Part shown: positions 8,890 to 17,781 of the stretch, piece after piece
How positions within the stretch are numbered: position 1 is the stretch's first letter
Layout of the letters: each line of letters opens with the position of its first letter
Assembly: GCF_016055185.1 (NCBI RefSeq)
Contig: NZ_JAECVR010000009.1
Coordinates: 89,024-153,023, forward strand
Direction: 5' to 3'
DNA length: 64,000 bases
Origin: Paenactinomyces guangxiensis
GTDB lineage: Bacteria; Bacillota; Bacilli; Thermoactinomycetales; Thermoactinomycetaceae
Program-made: the position numbers and the translations under genes
The notes under the pieces: model-generated
Seen by the model: the letters and a program-made list of their open reading frames with translations, nothing else
What the model was told of the DNA's origin: nothing
Database searches by the model: none

Positions 8890-8955
8890 CCCTATTTTCA
8901 TTTTTATTGCCAGCTTTTTTGAGGGGAAAATGCCATCGAAAAAACAAAAGGTGCC

Positions 8956-9528
8956 TTATATAAAAATTTCTTCCCGTTTCACCCATTCTCTAAATGCCGG
9001 GACATATACCTGCTCAACAGAGTCTTGTCTGGGAGCGTTTACAATGGCACTCATGGGAAACCCGGGTGAGATCGGCCTTACTTTCCGTGCGGCAAAGCGG
9101 AACGTCCGGACAATATGATGTGTATAAGAGCGGCCTTGATGAATGACGGACCAGGCTGTCACAAACTTACCGGTACGCTCCGACTCCGGGATTTGTTTCG
9201 TTTGATCCAGAAAAAATTCTAACCACTCCTCATCCCCTATATCATCAGGCAATTGACCGTTCCAGCGCCGGACCATCACACCCGGAAGCCCACCCAGGGC
9301 ATCAATTTCCACCCCTGTATCGGAGGCCAGTACTGTCCTGCCTGTGTACCGGTAATAAGCTGTTGCCTTCAGGAGGGCATTTTCCTCGGGTGTCTGTCCG
9401 TTTTCAACCACATAAATCGGGCTTATGCCGGCATCCTTCAACGCGATCCCTTTTACGCCCACCCCGTTCAGCAAAATCAGAGCAGTTTTTATTTTTCCGG
9501 GATTACGTGTCGCGATCAGCACATCCAT
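8956..9528 (-). CDS. XTP/dITP diphosphatase (RdgB/HAM1 family)
   Basis: 190 aa. These enzymes hydrolyse non-canonical purine NTPs (ITP, dITP, XTP) to monophosphates and pyrophosphate. The N-terminal nucleotide-binding motif is LIATRNPGKIK, followed by ENALLKATAYYRYTGRTVLASDTGVEIDAL, where the Asp of SDTG is the conserved catalytic or metal ligand. The C-terminal half departs from the SHR consensus of housekeeping RdgB, so this may be a divergent paralog. ATG at 9528 with AAAGGATT upstream is preferred; a TTG three codons earlier is possible. It follows a 39-aa membrane peptide gene by 24 bp. Confidence 0.82.
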   Translation of the reverse strand: MDVLIATRNPGKIKTALILLNGVGVKGIALKDAGISPIYVVENGQTPEENALLKATAYYRYTGRTVLASDTGVEIDALGGLPGVMVRRWNGQLPDDIGDEEWLEFFLDQTKQIPESERTGKFVTAWSVIHQGRSYTHHIVRTFRFAARKVRPISPGFPMSAIVNAPRQDSVEQVYVPAFREWVKREEIFI

Positions 9529-9552
9529 CGCCTTCAATCCTTTACCATTAAA

Positions 9553-9672
9553 CTATTTTTTCACAGATCTGGATGATTCCCACTTTTTCCGTATCATCCG
9601 GTAAACAAAGAATACACTTAATCCGATGATTAGAATAAGGGCAAGAAGGAACATGCTCAATTGAAACAGCAT
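9553..9672 (-). CDS. 39-aa single-span membrane peptide
   Basis: The short minus-strand gene encodes one hydrophobic helix (MFLLALILIIGLSVFFVY) followed by a basic tail (RMIRKKW, then SVKK). It ends 24 bp before the RdgB-like start, so the two may be co-transcribed. No family is recognised. The reading frame is short and could be fortuitous, but the topology (single helix, positive-inside tail) is coherent. Confidence 0.45.
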   Translation of the reverse strand: MLFQLSMFLLALILIIGLSVFFVYRMIRKKWESSRSVKK

Positions 9673-9756
9673 CGTACCAAATCAAATTAATACATAAATA
9701 AAATTCCACCTTTTGTTGTGTTTTCCACAGACATAGTGATCAATCAATAGTAATGC

Positions 9757-9945
9757 TCATTTATTTGGTCTCTCTTCTGCATTCCGGCCTTTTTCGGCAA
9801 TTAAGACTTCTAATGATGTTCGGATTCCTTCCAGGGCTTTCATCATTCGCCATAAAGTTAAGATGGCCAGTACTCCGCCCAAAACAGGAAGAATAATGGC
9901 TAAAAAGGAAAATAACTGTATTAATACAGGCCCGATAGTACTCAT
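9757..9945 (-). CDS. Small hypothetical membrane protein (62 aa)
   Basis: 62 aa with an N-terminal membrane segment (VLIQLFSFLAIILPVLGGVLA), then WRMMKALEGIRTSLEVL and a charged C-terminus. AAGGGGATTG lies upstream of the ATG at 9945. The helical second half looks able to form a short coiled coil, an architecture common among small uncharacterised Bacillales membrane proteins. No function assigned. Confidence 0.55.
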   Translation of the reverse strand: MSTIGPVLIQLFSFLAIILPVLGGVLAILTLWRMMKALEGIRTSLEVLIAEKGRNAEERPNK

Positions 9946-10017
9946 TTGGAAACAATCCCCTTTATCTTTTGATCCCTGTGGTCTTTATTATCCACTATTT
10001 TTTATGAAAATCGCAAA

Positions 10018-10046
10018 TCAAAAAACCACCGTTGAAATGCGGTGGC
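10018..10046 (-). terminator. Terminator of the fapR-rnc operon
   Basis: On the minus strand CCACCG, an 8-nt loop, CGGTGG (10026-10031 with 10040-10045) and six T follow the rnc stop codon at 10059. Confidence 0.88.
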
Positions 10047-10058
10047 TTATCGGGATTC

Positions 10059-10745
10059 TTATATTGGCCAATGCTTGAGAGCTTGTGTGGCGGCTTGTTG
10101 TTCAGCCTCTTTCTTGGAGCGGCCCGAACCTTGCCCCAGCTTCTTATTTTCCAGATAAACTTCTGCTACGAAATGACGATCATGAGCGGGCCCCTGCATA
10201 TCGACAATACGATATTCCAAAGGTCCCATACGCTCTTGTTGTACCATTTCCTGCAATTGGCTTTTGGCATCGGTCATACGGGCAAGCCATTCATCACTCA
10301 CTTTAGGAAAAACCACGGTATGCAAAAAGTTTTTGACAACATCCAGACCTTGATCCAAATACAGGGCACCGATAAACGCTTCAAATAAATCGGCGAGGAG
10401 GGAAGGACGGGTCCGGCCACCCGTCATCTCCTCTCCTTTCCCGAGGCGGACCAAACGTCCAAAGTCCAATTCCTTGGCAAAAGATGCGAGAGAAGGCTCA
10501 CAAACGACACGGGCCCTAGTACGGGTTAACTCCCCTTCACTCATTTCGGGGTAACGGTGAAAGAGGTACTCAGAAACGACTAATTCCAATATGGCATCGC
10601 CGAGAAATTCCAACCGCTCATTATCCGGGTGGAATCCGCTGTTTTTTCGTTCATGAGCATAAGAAGTATGGGTGAATGCCTGTAGGAACAGCTTTTTGTT
10701 ATGAAAGGTTACCCCTGCGGCCTGTTCCATTCCAGTCAGATCCAT
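10059..10745 (-). CDS. rnc: Ribonuclease III
   Basis: 228 aa; cleaves double-stranded RNA in rRNA and mRNA processing. The catalytic domain (about 1-150) has the family signature [14 protein letters not shown] with the metal-binding Glu/Asp residues and the later [13 protein letters not shown] motif. The C-terminal dsRNA-binding domain (about 157-226) ends in [21 protein letters not shown]. The gene follows fabF by 18 bp at the end of the fatty-acid operon, as in B. subtilis where rncS follows acpA. A strong terminator follows. Confidence 0.97.
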   Translation of the reverse strand: MDLTGMEQAAGVTFHNKKLFLQAFTHTSYAHERKNSGFHPDNERLEFLGDAILELVVSEYLFHRYPEMSEGELTRTRARVVCEPSLASFAKELDFGRLVRLGKGEEMTGGRTRPSLLADLFEAFIGALYLDQGLDVVKNFLHTVVFPKVSDEWLARMTDAKSQLQEMVQQERMGPLEYRIVDMQGPAHDRHFVAEVYLENKKLGQGSGRSKKEAEQQAATQALKHWPI

Positions 10746-10763
10746 GTCATCACCACCTGCTTA

Positions 10764-12008
10764 TTACGCATCTTCATATGCTTTTAATAAAATGGTCGCA
10801 TTGTGGCCGCCAAAGCCGAGTGAGTTGGAAAGGGCGGCACGTACCCTTGCTTTGCGCGCTTCATTGGGGACATAGTCCAAATCACAGTCGGGATCCGGGT
10901 TTTCATAGTTGATGGTTGGCGGAATGACCTGCTCTTTCAAAGTGAGGGCCGTCGCGATCGCCTCAACTCCGCCTGCAGCGCCGAGCAAATGTCCGATCAT
11001 CGATTTGTTAGAGCTGACCAGCAGTTTATAAGCATGATCTTTAAATGCGTTTTTAATCGCCATTGTTTCAAATTTATCATTCAGATCGGTAGAAGTACCG
11101 TGAGCATTGATATAGTCAATGTCTTCCGGCTGCAATCCGGCATCTTCGACAGCCCGTAACATGCTGCGCATCGCTCCCTCGCCTTCCGGTGAAGGGCTGG
11201 TCAGGTGATAAGCGTCCGCAGTCATGCCGTAACCGGCGACCTCGGCGATAATGTCGGCTCCGCGTTGCATGGCGTGCTCAAGTTTCTCCATTACGACTAT
11301 GCCAGCACCTTCCCCCATGACAAATCCATTGCGCTCACGGTCAAACGGGCGGCTCGCTTTTTGCGGATCATCATTGCGGGTGGAAAGAGCGCCCATAGAG
11401 GAGAAACCTGCAAAGGCCATTGGCAGGATGGTCGCTTCTGCTCCTCCGGCGATCATCACATCAGCATCACCGCGCTGGATAATTTTGAAAGCATCCCCGA
11501 TGCTGTGCGTACCAGTAGCACAAGCGGAAATGACAGCGCTGTTTGGCCCCCGGGCACCGGTGATGATCGAAACCTGACCTGAAGCCATATTTGCGATCAT
11601 CATCGGGATAAAGAACGGACTGACCCGCCTTGGTCCCCGGTTAATCAGGGTCTTGTGCTGTTCTTCCAGCGTTCCCAGCCCCCCGATGCCGGAGCCAATA
11701 TATACGCCAACCCGGGTTGGGTCTTCTTTGCTCATATCAAGTTCGGCATGCTGAATCGCCATTTTTGCTGCCGCAACAGCAAACTGGGTAAAACGGTCCA
11801 TCTTTCTGGCTTCTTTTTTATCTAAAAAGTGTAAGGGATCAAAGTCTTTCACTTCAGCAGCAATTTTGCAAGCATAGTTGGTTGTATCAAAACGTGTGAC
11901 AGGTCCAACACCTGATTTTCCTTGAATGAGATTGTTCCAAAAAGTTGTATGATCATTACCAATAGGGGTGATGACACCAAGGCCGGTGATAACTACCCGA
12001 TTTGTCAT
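10764..12008 (-). CDS. fabF: 3-oxoacyl-[ACP] synthase II (KAS II)
   Basis: 414 aa; condenses malonyl-ACP with acyl-ACP during elongation in cytosolic type II fatty-acid synthesis. The catalytic triad is visible: Cys in SACATGTHS (about residue 163), His in NAHGTSTD and His in [12 protein letters not shown]. The ATG at 12008 is preferred over a GTG three codons upstream because GAAAGG is then 11 nt away. fabF lies about 100 bp after acpP with a hairpin between them. In B. subtilis fabF sits elsewhere with fabHA, so its place inside the fapR cluster is a difference from that model. Confidence 0.97.
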   Translation of the reverse strand: MTNRVVITGLGVITPIGNDHTTFWNNLIQGKSGVGPVTRFDTTNYACKIAAEVKDFDPLHFLDKKEARKMDRFTQFAVAAAKMAIQHAELDMSKEDPTRVGVYIGSGIGGLGTLEEQHKTLINRGPRRVSPFFIPMMIANMASGQVSIITGARGPNSAVISACATGTHSIGDAFKIIQRGDADVMIAGGAEATILPMAFAGFSSMGALSTRNDDPQKASRPFDRERNGFVMGEGAGIVVMEKLEHAMQRGADIIAEVAGYGMTADAYHLTSPSPEGEGAMRSMLRAVEDAGLQPEDIDYINAHGTSTDLNDKFETMAIKNAFKDHAYKLLVSSNKSMIGHLLGAAGGVEAIATALTLKEQVIPPTINYENPDPDCDLDYVPNEARKARVRAALSNSLGFGGHNATILLKAYEDA

Positions 12009-12066
12009 CTGATCCACTGCCTTTCTCTACAAAGCTGTACGAAGGACCAAAAAATGAATAGGCATA

Positions 12067-12089
12067 AAGTCCCGCATTTCACGGGACTT
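12067..12089. terminator. Hairpin between acpP and fabF (attenuator/processing site)
   Basis: AAGTCCCG, a 7-nt loop, CGGGACTT. It is nearly symmetric, with only a weak T-run on either strand. It could partly terminate transcription after acpP, so that the abundant carrier protein is made in excess of fabF and rnc. Confidence 0.55.
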
Positions 12090-12108
12090 TTGTTAAGTAC
12101 GAGAAAAA

Positions 12109-12342
12109 CTATTTGCTCTTATTGATGTATTCAACAACATCACCAATCGTGGTGATTTTTTCAGCATCTTCGTCTTCGATGCTCATTTCAAACTCATCCT
12201 CAAGTTCCATGATGAGATCCACGACATCAAGGGAGTCAGCACCGAGGTCTTCTTTGATGCCGGCTTCCATTGTAACTTCGGAAGGATCTACATTTAAGCG
12301 GTCAACAACAATTTTTCTCACACGTTCCAACGTATCAGCCAT
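12109..12342 (-). CDS. acpP: Acyl carrier protein
   Basis: 77 aa, very acidic. The phosphopantetheine attachment serine is in [20 protein letters not shown] (about residue 37). It carries growing acyl chains for FabD, FabG, FabH and FabF encoded beside it. ATG at 12342 is chosen because GGGAGG lies 8 nt upstream; a GTG three codons earlier is not supported. It has its own promoter at 12363-12391 in addition to operon read-through. Confidence 0.97.
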   Translation of the reverse strand: MADTLERVRKIVVDRLNVDPSEVTMEAGIKEDLGADSLDVVDLIMELEDEFEMSIEDEDAEKITTIGDVVEYINKSK

Positions 12343-12362
12343 GTCTTTCACCTCCCTTTCGT

Positions 12363-12391
12363 ATTATACGAGAACAAATCCGGACAAGCAA
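12363..12391 (-). promoter_or_regulatory. Sigma-A promoter of acpP
   Basis: On the minus strand TTGCTT (12391-12386), a 17-nt spacer and TATAAT (12368-12363), with predicted start about 15 nt before the ribosome-binding site. It lies in the 178-bp gap between fabG and acpP, which otherwise holds no gene. Confidence 0.75.
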
Positions 12392-12520
12392 TTTGCAATC
12401 ACTCACATGTTTTAAAAACCGCGCAAAGCCTAATCCGAAAAAATGTTCCCTGAACCAAAAACCTCCATAATACCAAAGCCCTGACACATGGGAAGCCGCG
12501 AAACTCAAACCGGAAGGTAG

Positions 12521-13264
12521 TTAAGCAGTCACCATTCCCCCGTCTACATGAATGACTTGTCCCGTGATGTAGCTGGCCGAATCCGAAGCCAGAAACTTCA
12601 CTGCTTCAGCCACATCCTGTGCAGCTCCAAAACGGGCGAGCGGAATCGCACGCAGCATCTGTTGTTTCATATCTTCATCCAATACGGCAGTCATATCGGT
12701 TTCGATAAACCCGGGTGCGATCGCATTGACTGTAATCCCGCGGCTGGCAAGCTCTTTCGCCGTTGTTTTCGTCAATCCGATAACACCTGCTTTCGCTGCC
12801 ACATAGTTAGCCTGTCCCGGATTACCGATCACCCCTACAACAGAACTGATATTGATAATCCGGCCGCTTTTTTGTTTCATCATTGTGCGGGTAACCGCTT
12901 TGGTACAGAGGAAGACACCTTTCAAGTTGGTGTCAACAACCTGATCCCAATCCTCTTCCTTCATTCGCATGAGCAAGTTATCCCGCGTAATTCCGGCATT
13001 ATTTACAAGAATATCAATTCGGCCCAGGGAAGAAATCACTTGCTTCATGGCAGACTCTACCTGTTCACCCACAGATACGTCCACTTGAACAGCCATCCCT
13101 TTTTGTCCTGTTTTTTGGATCTCGCCAATGGTTTCTTCAGCAGCCGATTGGTTACCGGCATAAAAAATGGCTACATCAGCTCCGGCTGCCGCCAGTGTAA
13201 TAGCAATCGCTCTGCCTATGCCTCTGGACCCGCCGGTGACCACAGCAACTTTACCGGAAAACAT
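12521..13264 (-). CDS. fabG: 3-oxoacyl-[ACP] reductase
   Basis: 247-aa short-chain dehydrogenase that reduces 3-oxoacyl-ACP with NADPH. The Rossmann motif [12 protein letters not shown] (residues 10-21), NNAG, the active-site Ser in INISSVVG and the YxxxK pair in NYVAAKAG (about residue 153) are all present. It ends with the family-typical [10 protein letters not shown]. It follows fabD by 21 bp; AAAGGGGG precedes the ATG. Confidence 0.97.
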   Translation of the reverse strand: MFSGKVAVVTGGSRGIGRAIAITLAAAGADVAIFYAGNQSAAEETIGEIQKTGQKGMAVQVDVSVGEQVESAMKQVISSLGRIDILVNNAGITRDNLLMRMKEEDWDQVVDTNLKGVFLCTKAVTRTMMKQKSGRIINISSVVGVIGNPGQANYVAAKAGVIGLTKTTAKELASRGITVNAIAPGFIETDMTAVLDEDMKQQMLRAIPLARFGAAQDVAEAVKFLASDSASYITGQVIHVDGGMVTA

Positions 13265-13285
13265 GTTTGTGTTCCCCCTTTGTCG

Positions 13286-14230
13286 TTATAGGGATTCTTT
13301 TAGTTGTTCAACTGTTTGCTTCAGCGTGTCAGGATTTTGTACAGAAAGTGTCTTCACCTTGCGATTTACTTTCTTTACGAGACCGGATAAAACATTTCCC
13401 GCTCCAATTTCCACAAATAGATCAACACCCTGTTCAATCATCCACCTGATACTGTCTTCCCACAGAACAGGAGAAGCGACCTGTTCAACCAGGCAACGGC
13501 GGATCTCTTCCGCACCTGTGACCGGCTGTGCACTTACATTGGCTATGACGGGGACAGAAGCATCCCTGATCTCAATGCCGCTCAACGTTTCAAAGAGACG
13601 GTCGGCTGCCGGTTTCATCAAAGAAGAATGGAAAGGGCCGCTGACAGACAGTGGAATCACCCGGCGCGCTCCTGCTTCAGCCGCCTTTTCCCCTGCTTCT
13701 TTCACTGCTTCACTGTGCCCCGAGATGACAATTTGTCCCGGACAGTTGTAATTGGCTGGTTCCACGACATGATTTTCCTTGCTCACTTCTGCACAGATTT
13801 GATCCAGCATTTCCCGGTCCAGGTTCATGATCGCAGACATCGCCCCCAGGCCGGTCGGCACTGCTTCTTCCATAAACGAGCCGCGCTTATGTACTGTTTT
13901 GACTGCGTCACGGAATGAAAGAGAACCGGTCGCAACAAGAGCAGAATACTCTCCCAGGCTGTGACCTGCAACAAAATCGGGTCGAATCTGTGCTTCTTCA
14001 AATACCCGGTACAAGGCGATACTTGTGGTTAAAATCGCCGGTTGTGTGTGAAAGGTTCTGCGCAAATCCTCCTCGGGACCTTCAAAACAAAGCCCGGACA
14101 ACGAATATTCCAGAACTTCATCCGCTTCCGCAAATACTTGTTTTGCCACTTCACTGGCATTTGCGATTTCCTGTCCCATCCCAACTTTCTGAGAACCCTG
14201 TCCCGGGAAGATAAAAGCAATTTTCCCCAT
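13286..14230 (-). CDS. fabD: Malonyl-CoA:ACP transacylase
   Basis: 314 aa; loads malonyl from CoA to ACP. It begins IAFIFPGQGSQKVGMG, carries the nucleophile Ser in AGHSLGEYSAL (about residue 89) and the catalytic His in SGPFHSSLM. The start is backed by GGGAGG six bases upstream. It lies between fabH and fabG in the FapR-controlled operon. Confidence 0.97.
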   Translation of the reverse strand: MGKIAFIFPGQGSQKVGMGQEIANASEVAKQVFAEADEVLEYSLSGLCFEGPEEDLRRTFHTQPAILTTSIALYRVFEEAQIRPDFVAGHSLGEYSALVATGSLSFRDAVKTVHKRGSFMEEAVPTGLGAMSAIMNLDREMLDQICAEVSKENHVVEPANYNCPGQIVISGHSEAVKEAGEKAAEAGARRVIPLSVSGPFHSSLMKPAADRLFETLSGIEIRDASVPVIANVSAQPVTGAEEIRRCLVEQVASPVLWEDSIRWMIEQGVDLFVEIGAGNVLSGLVKKVNRKVKTLSVQNPDTLKQTVEQLKESL

Positions 14231-14265
14231 TTTTTACCTCCCGCATCTCACTTTAAACATTTTGT

Positions 14266-15255
14266 TTACTCAATCACCCATTTTAACGCGGTTGCTCCCC
14301 AGGTTAACCCGCCGCCAAATCCACATAATACCAAAGTATCTCCTTTTTTGATCCGCCCCTGCTTCACAACTTCATCCAGGGCAACCGGGATGGAGGCAGA
14401 TGACATGTTTCCATAGCGATCCAGGTTGATCACCACTTTATCCTCAGTCAGACCCAATCGCTTGATGGCGGAGTCAATAATGCGGATATTTGCCTGGTGA
14501 GGAACGAGAAAATCAATGTCCTCTCTGGTCATGCCCGCTTTTTTCAGCGCCTCATCCGTGGAACTTCCAAGGACGCGAACGGCAAATTTAAACACTTCCC
14601 GGCCGGACATGGAAATCGTATGCAGGCGTTCGGCAACGGTTGTTTCCGTCGCGGGCAGGCGTGAACCTCCTGCCGGGAGTTTAAGCAGTTCTCCGCCGGA
14701 CCCGTCACCTCCTAATTCATAGGAAAGAAAGCCATAGCCTTCTTCTACAGGCCCCAATACAGCCGCTCCGGCGCCGTCTCCAAACAGGACACAGGTATTC
14801 CGGTCTGTCCAATCGATAATCCTCGACAGGCATTCCACCCCAATCACGAGGGCATAATTGTAAACACCTGTGGATATAAACTGGCCGGCTGTCGCGATCC
14901 CGTATAAAAATCCGGTACATGCGGCAGACAGATCAAAGGTGGCAGCATTAGGAGCTCCGAGGCGATCTTGCACTAAACAGGCAGTAGCCGGAAAAGCCAT
15001 ATCGGGAGTGACGGTGGCAACAATGATTAAATCGATCTCTTCTGCCGTGATGTTTGCATGCTGTAATGCCTTCTCCGCTGCTTTGACCGCCAGATCAGAA
15101 GATGCTTCGTCCGGGGCGGCAATGCGGCGCTCTTTGATTCCTGTTCGAGTGACAATCCATTCGTCGCTCGTATCTACCATTTTTTCCAAATCGGCATTTG
15201 TCATTACTTTTTCCGGAAGATAAGCGCCTGTCCCCACGATTCCTACCGGTCTCAT
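14266..15255 (-). CDS. fabH: 3-oxoacyl-[ACP] synthase III (KAS III)
   Basis: 329 aa; starts fatty-acid synthesis from acyl-CoA (branched primers in this clade) and malonyl-ACP. Active-site Cys in DLSAACTGFLYGI (about residue 112), His in VPHQANIRI and Asn in NLDRYGNMSSASIP. The start codon directly follows the plsX stop (TAG-ATG), indicating translational coupling. In B. subtilis fabHA is not in the fapR operon, so this operon is more complete than that model. Confidence 0.97.
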   Translation of the reverse strand: MRPVGIVGTGAYLPEKVMTNADLEKMVDTSDEWIVTRTGIKERRIAAPDEASSDLAVKAAEKALQHANITAEEIDLIIVATVTPDMAFPATACLVQDRLGAPNAATFDLSAACTGFLYGIATAGQFISTGVYNYALVIGVECLSRIIDWTDRNTCVLFGDGAGAAVLGPVEEGYGFLSYELGGDGSGGELLKLPAGGSRLPATETTVAERLHTISMSGREVFKFAVRVLGSSTDEALKKAGMTREDIDFLVPHQANIRIIDSAIKRLGLTEDKVVINLDRYGNMSSASIPVALDEVVKQGRIKKGDTLVLCGFGGGLTWGATALKWVIE

Positions 15256-16251
15256 CTACTCGTCAACTCCTCTATGCTTCGACAATTCTTGTTCAATCTG
15301 TGAAATCACTCCCTGTTCGATAAAGAGGCGGGCCTGTCGAACTGCATTATAGAAAGCTTTGGCATCCGAAGAGCCGTGCGCTTTTATAATTGGTCCCCCC
15401 AAGCCCAGGAGGGGAGCTCCGCCATGTTCTTTATAATCCATATCTTTTTTAAAACGCTTCAATCCCGGGGCCAGGACGGCAGCAGCCAGTTTGTTTGTCC
15501 AGCTGCGGGTAAACTCTTGCTTCAATCTGTCAAAAATCGCTTTGGCAACGCCTTCGGTATTTTTCAGCAAAATATTACCGCTGAACCCGTCACAGACGAG
15601 CACTTCACAGGGACCTGTCAAAACATCTCTCGCTTCGGTGTTGCCGATAAAGCGAATCGACTGCTCTTTCTCCAACAAAGAAAAAGCCTCTTTGGTCAGC
15701 TCCGTCCCTTTTCCCGTCTCTGTGCCAATATTTAAGAGCCCCACCCGCGGTTCTGAATAGCCGAGTACCTTTTCCGCATAGATCGACCCCATCAAGGCAT
15801 ATTGGCGGAGGTGTTCAGGTTTTGCTTCCGGGTTGGCTCCCACATCCAGCACCAATGTTCCCTTTCCGGACAAGGTGGGGAAAACCGGTGCCAGAGCCGG
15901 ACGGTCCACTCCCTTCATTCGCCCGGTGTAAAAGAGACCCGCAGCCATCAGTGCTCCTGTATTTCCTCCGCTGATAAAGGCATCCGCTTCTTTTTTCTTT
16001 ACCATTTGACAGCCTACGACCATGGAAGAGTCCTTTTTGCGGCGGACCGCTTTGACTGGTTCATCGTCGGCTTCGATCTGTTCACTGACCAACCGAAATT
16101 CCAGGTTGGAAATGCCGTTTGGCAACATGGTTTCATCTCTGCCGATTAAGATAAACGTTGTATCGGGCCACTCTCCCGCAGCAAGGCGAATGCCCTTCAC
16201 CACCGCATCCGGGGCATAGTCTCCTCCATGAGCATCCAAAGCAATTCGCAC
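15256..16251 (-). CDS. plsX: Phosphate acyltransferase PlsX
   Basis: 331 aa; makes acyl-phosphate from acyl-ACP for PlsY, linking FASII to phospholipid synthesis. It opens with IALDAHGGDYAPDAVVKG and has the conserved AFISGGNTGALMA and LDVGANPEAKPEHL segments. The start is GTG (16249-16251) preceded by AAGGAGGAG. It follows fapR by 17 bp. Confidence 0.96.
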   Translation of the reverse strand: MRIALDAHGGDYAPDAVVKGIRLAAGEWPDTTFILIGRDETMLPNGISNLEFRLVSEQIEADDEPVKAVRRKKDSSMVVGCQMVKKKEADAFISGGNTGALMAAGLFYTGRMKGVDRPALAPVFPTLSGKGTLVLDVGANPEAKPEHLRQYALMGSIYAEKVLGYSEPRVGLLNIGTETGKGTELTKEAFSLLEKEQSIRFIGNTEARDVLTGPCEVLVCDGFSGNILLKNTEGVAKAIFDRLKQEFTRSWTNKLAAAVLAPGLKRFKKDMDYKEHGGAPLLGLGGPIIKAHGSSDAKAFYNAVRQARLFIEQGVISQIEQELSKHRGVDE

Positions 16252-16268
16252 TAGAGCTCCTCCTTATT

Positions 16269-16832
16269 TTACTGCCCTTCCTCATCGGTGCGATACACGT
16301 CAAAGACACCTTGAAATACAACTTCTCCGTTCACTTTCGTCTGCACATTGATCTGCAGCCGTGACGGCCCGTTTGTAATCACTTTCGCGAAAGCAAGGCA
16401 CTTCTCTCCCAGCCGTACCGGACGAACAAACCGGATTCCGGCAGAGCCGGTAAGAGCCACTTCAGCGTCAACAATAGCCACTGCCAGCGAATTGGCTTGT
16501 GCAAACAGATAATGTCCGCGTGCAATCTGATTACGGGCAAAAACATGCTCTTTCTTAATCTCTAACATTGATATTCCGCTTTGATCCAATTGGATGTCGA
16601 CTACTTCACCTATAACTTCTTCCAGTGACAGCGATCTTACACCGTCAAAATTATTCTCCGCCATGTGCTTAATCCGTTCGCGAAGCTCGGGGATCCCCAG
16701 TTCCATTCGATCCAACCGGATTGTCTGGATGCTTACCCTGCATCTTTTCGCCATCTCTTCATCAGTTAAAAACGGGTCCTCTTCCAGAGCTTTAACAAGT
16801 TGGCGTTGTCTCTCTTTTTTAGCCATGCGCAC
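16269..16832 (-). CDS. fapR: FapR, malonyl-CoA-responsive repressor of fatty-acid and phospholipid genes
   Basis: About 187 aa. An N-terminal DeoR-like helix-turn-helix (LTDEEMAKRCRVSIQTIRLDRMELGIPELRERI) is joined to a hotdog-fold effector domain with the diagnostic NQIARGHYLFAQANSLAVAIVDAE. Malonyl-CoA binding releases DNA. The start is uncertain: GTG at 16832 is 9 nt after AAAGGGGTG; ATG at 16826 is also possible. ATG at 16862 would abut the operator and is unlikely. A FapR box overlaps the predicted transcription start, so the gene is autoregulated with the downstream fab genes. Confidence 0.95.
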   Translation of the reverse strand: MRMAKKERQRQLVKALEEDPFLTDEEMAKRCRVSIQTIRLDRMELGIPELRERIKHMAENNFDGVRSLSLEEVIGEVVDIQLDQSGISMLEIKKEHVFARNQIARGHYLFAQANSLAVAIVDAEVALTGSAGIRFVRPVRLGEKCLAFAKVITNGPSRLQINVQTKVNGEVVFQGVFDVYRTDEEGQ

Positions 16833-16865
16833 AGCGGAGTTCACCCCTTTGTTTATGACCATATA

Positions 16866-16914
16866 TTAATACCAAGTCCTAAATCAGTATATAAAAAAGG
16901 GAGTGAATTAGCAA
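16866..16914 (-). promoter_or_regulatory. fapR operon promoter with FapR operator
   Basis: On the minus strand -35 TTGCTA (16914-16909), a 17-nt spacer and -10 TATACT (16891-16886) are followed by TTAGGACTTGGTATTAA (16882-16866). The last element matches the palindromic FapR consensus TTAGTACCTGATACTAA at most positions and covers the expected start site. Confidence 0.88.
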
Positions 16915-16918
16915 TAGA

Positions 16919-16957
16919 AAAAACAAGAGCCGACCTCTCCAGCCGACTCTTGTTTTA
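16919..16957 (-). terminator. Terminator of the yceD-rpmF unit
   Basis: Complementary arms AACAAGAG and CTCTTGTT flank a GC-rich middle 16 bp after the rpmF stop. T-runs lie on both sides, so it may work in both directions. It separates rpmF from the fapR promoter. Confidence 0.75.
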
Positions 16958-16972
16958 TAACCAAAGCGAAGA

Positions 16973-17155
16973 TTAGTCGTTAACAACCCCTTCAACTTCG
17001 GCACCTTTGTAGTAACCACACTCTTTGCATACACGATGGGCAAGTTTAGCCGCTCCGCATTGCGGACATTTAACCATACCGGGTACACTCAGTTTAAAGT
17101 GGGTACGACGTTTGCGTTTACGGGTTTTAGAAGTCCGTCTAAAAGGTACTGCCAT
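16973..17155 (-). CDS. rpmF: 50S ribosomal protein L32
   Basis: 60 aa, basic. [19 protein letters not shown] is the canonical L32 N-terminus, and the zinc ribbon CPQCG ... CKECGYY keeps all four cysteines (the zinc-binding form). The ATG at 17155 is the family start; a longer reading adds 11 unrelated residues. It follows yceD, the usual pairing. Confidence 0.98.
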   Translation of the reverse strand: MAVPFRRTSKTRKRKRRTHFKLSVPGMVKCPQCGAAKLAHRVCKECGYYKGAEVEGVVND

Positions 17156-17212
17156 GACACTTTCACCCCCTATTAGAATGTAGCACAAGTCCGGGAAGTT
17201 TTCATTTAACTT

Positions 17213-17731
17213 TTATCGGTCCTTATTCAACAATTCCTGCAGTTTAGCCAGGCGCGGGTCAATTGACTCGATCCGGCATTCGCAGGCATCTGTGTTCTTG
17301 TTGACACCGCACTTTGGACACAATCCTTTGCAATCTTCCCGACAAACCGGAGCCAGCGGGATTGAAAGCAAAAGTGCCTCCCGAATATACGGAGTGAGAT
17401 CCAGGATATTTCCTTCAATCAAATGGATCTCATGCTCCTCTGTCTCCCCCGCTTGATTTTCCACATCTGTAAATTGCTCCACCCATTCCGTTTGGACCGG
17501 GATTTCAATCTCGGATAAACACCGGGAACAGGTCAAGGTGGCATGGGTTGATTGTTCTGCCTTTACTTCAATCAGATGTGAATCCAACTTCAACACTTGA
17601 GCCGTTACCTTCACAGGCTCCAATCGAATCAGTCCCGGAACTTTAACCGCCAGCGAGTCGGGCGGGATTGTTTCACTCAGCTCCATCTGCTGATCCTTTG
17701 CCTGGTTCAAATGGTGCAGGGAAATCTGCAT
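17213..17731 (-). CDS. yceD: YceD (DUF177) protein linked to 23S rRNA/L32
   Basis: 172 aa. It contains TCSRCLSEIEIPV (about residues 68-80) and a second cysteine cluster CREDCKGLCPKCGVNKN (about 133-149), the two landmarks of DUF177. The family is nearly always encoded directly before rpmF, as here, and in E. coli and plants affects 23S rRNA accumulation. Molecular activity is unknown. ATG follows AGGAG. Confidence 0.93.
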   Translation of the reverse strand: MQISLHHLNQAKDQQMELSETIPPDSLAVKVPGLIRLEPVKVTAQVLKLDSHLIEVKAEQSTHATLTCSRCLSEIEIPVQTEWVEQFTDVENQAGETEEHEIHLIEGNILDLTPYIREALLLSIPLAPVCREDCKGLCPKCGVNKNTDACECRIESIDPRLAKLQELLNKDR

Positions 17732-17781
17732 GGTTCCACTCCTTGTGTAAAAACAGGGATATTATAAGACACTTTAGCGAC

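Noticed and set aside
8930..9118. 62-codon plus-strand frame near the Fur boxes
   Set aside because: It overlaps the 3' end of the RdgB-like gene on the opposite strand and its composition is that of an antisense frame.
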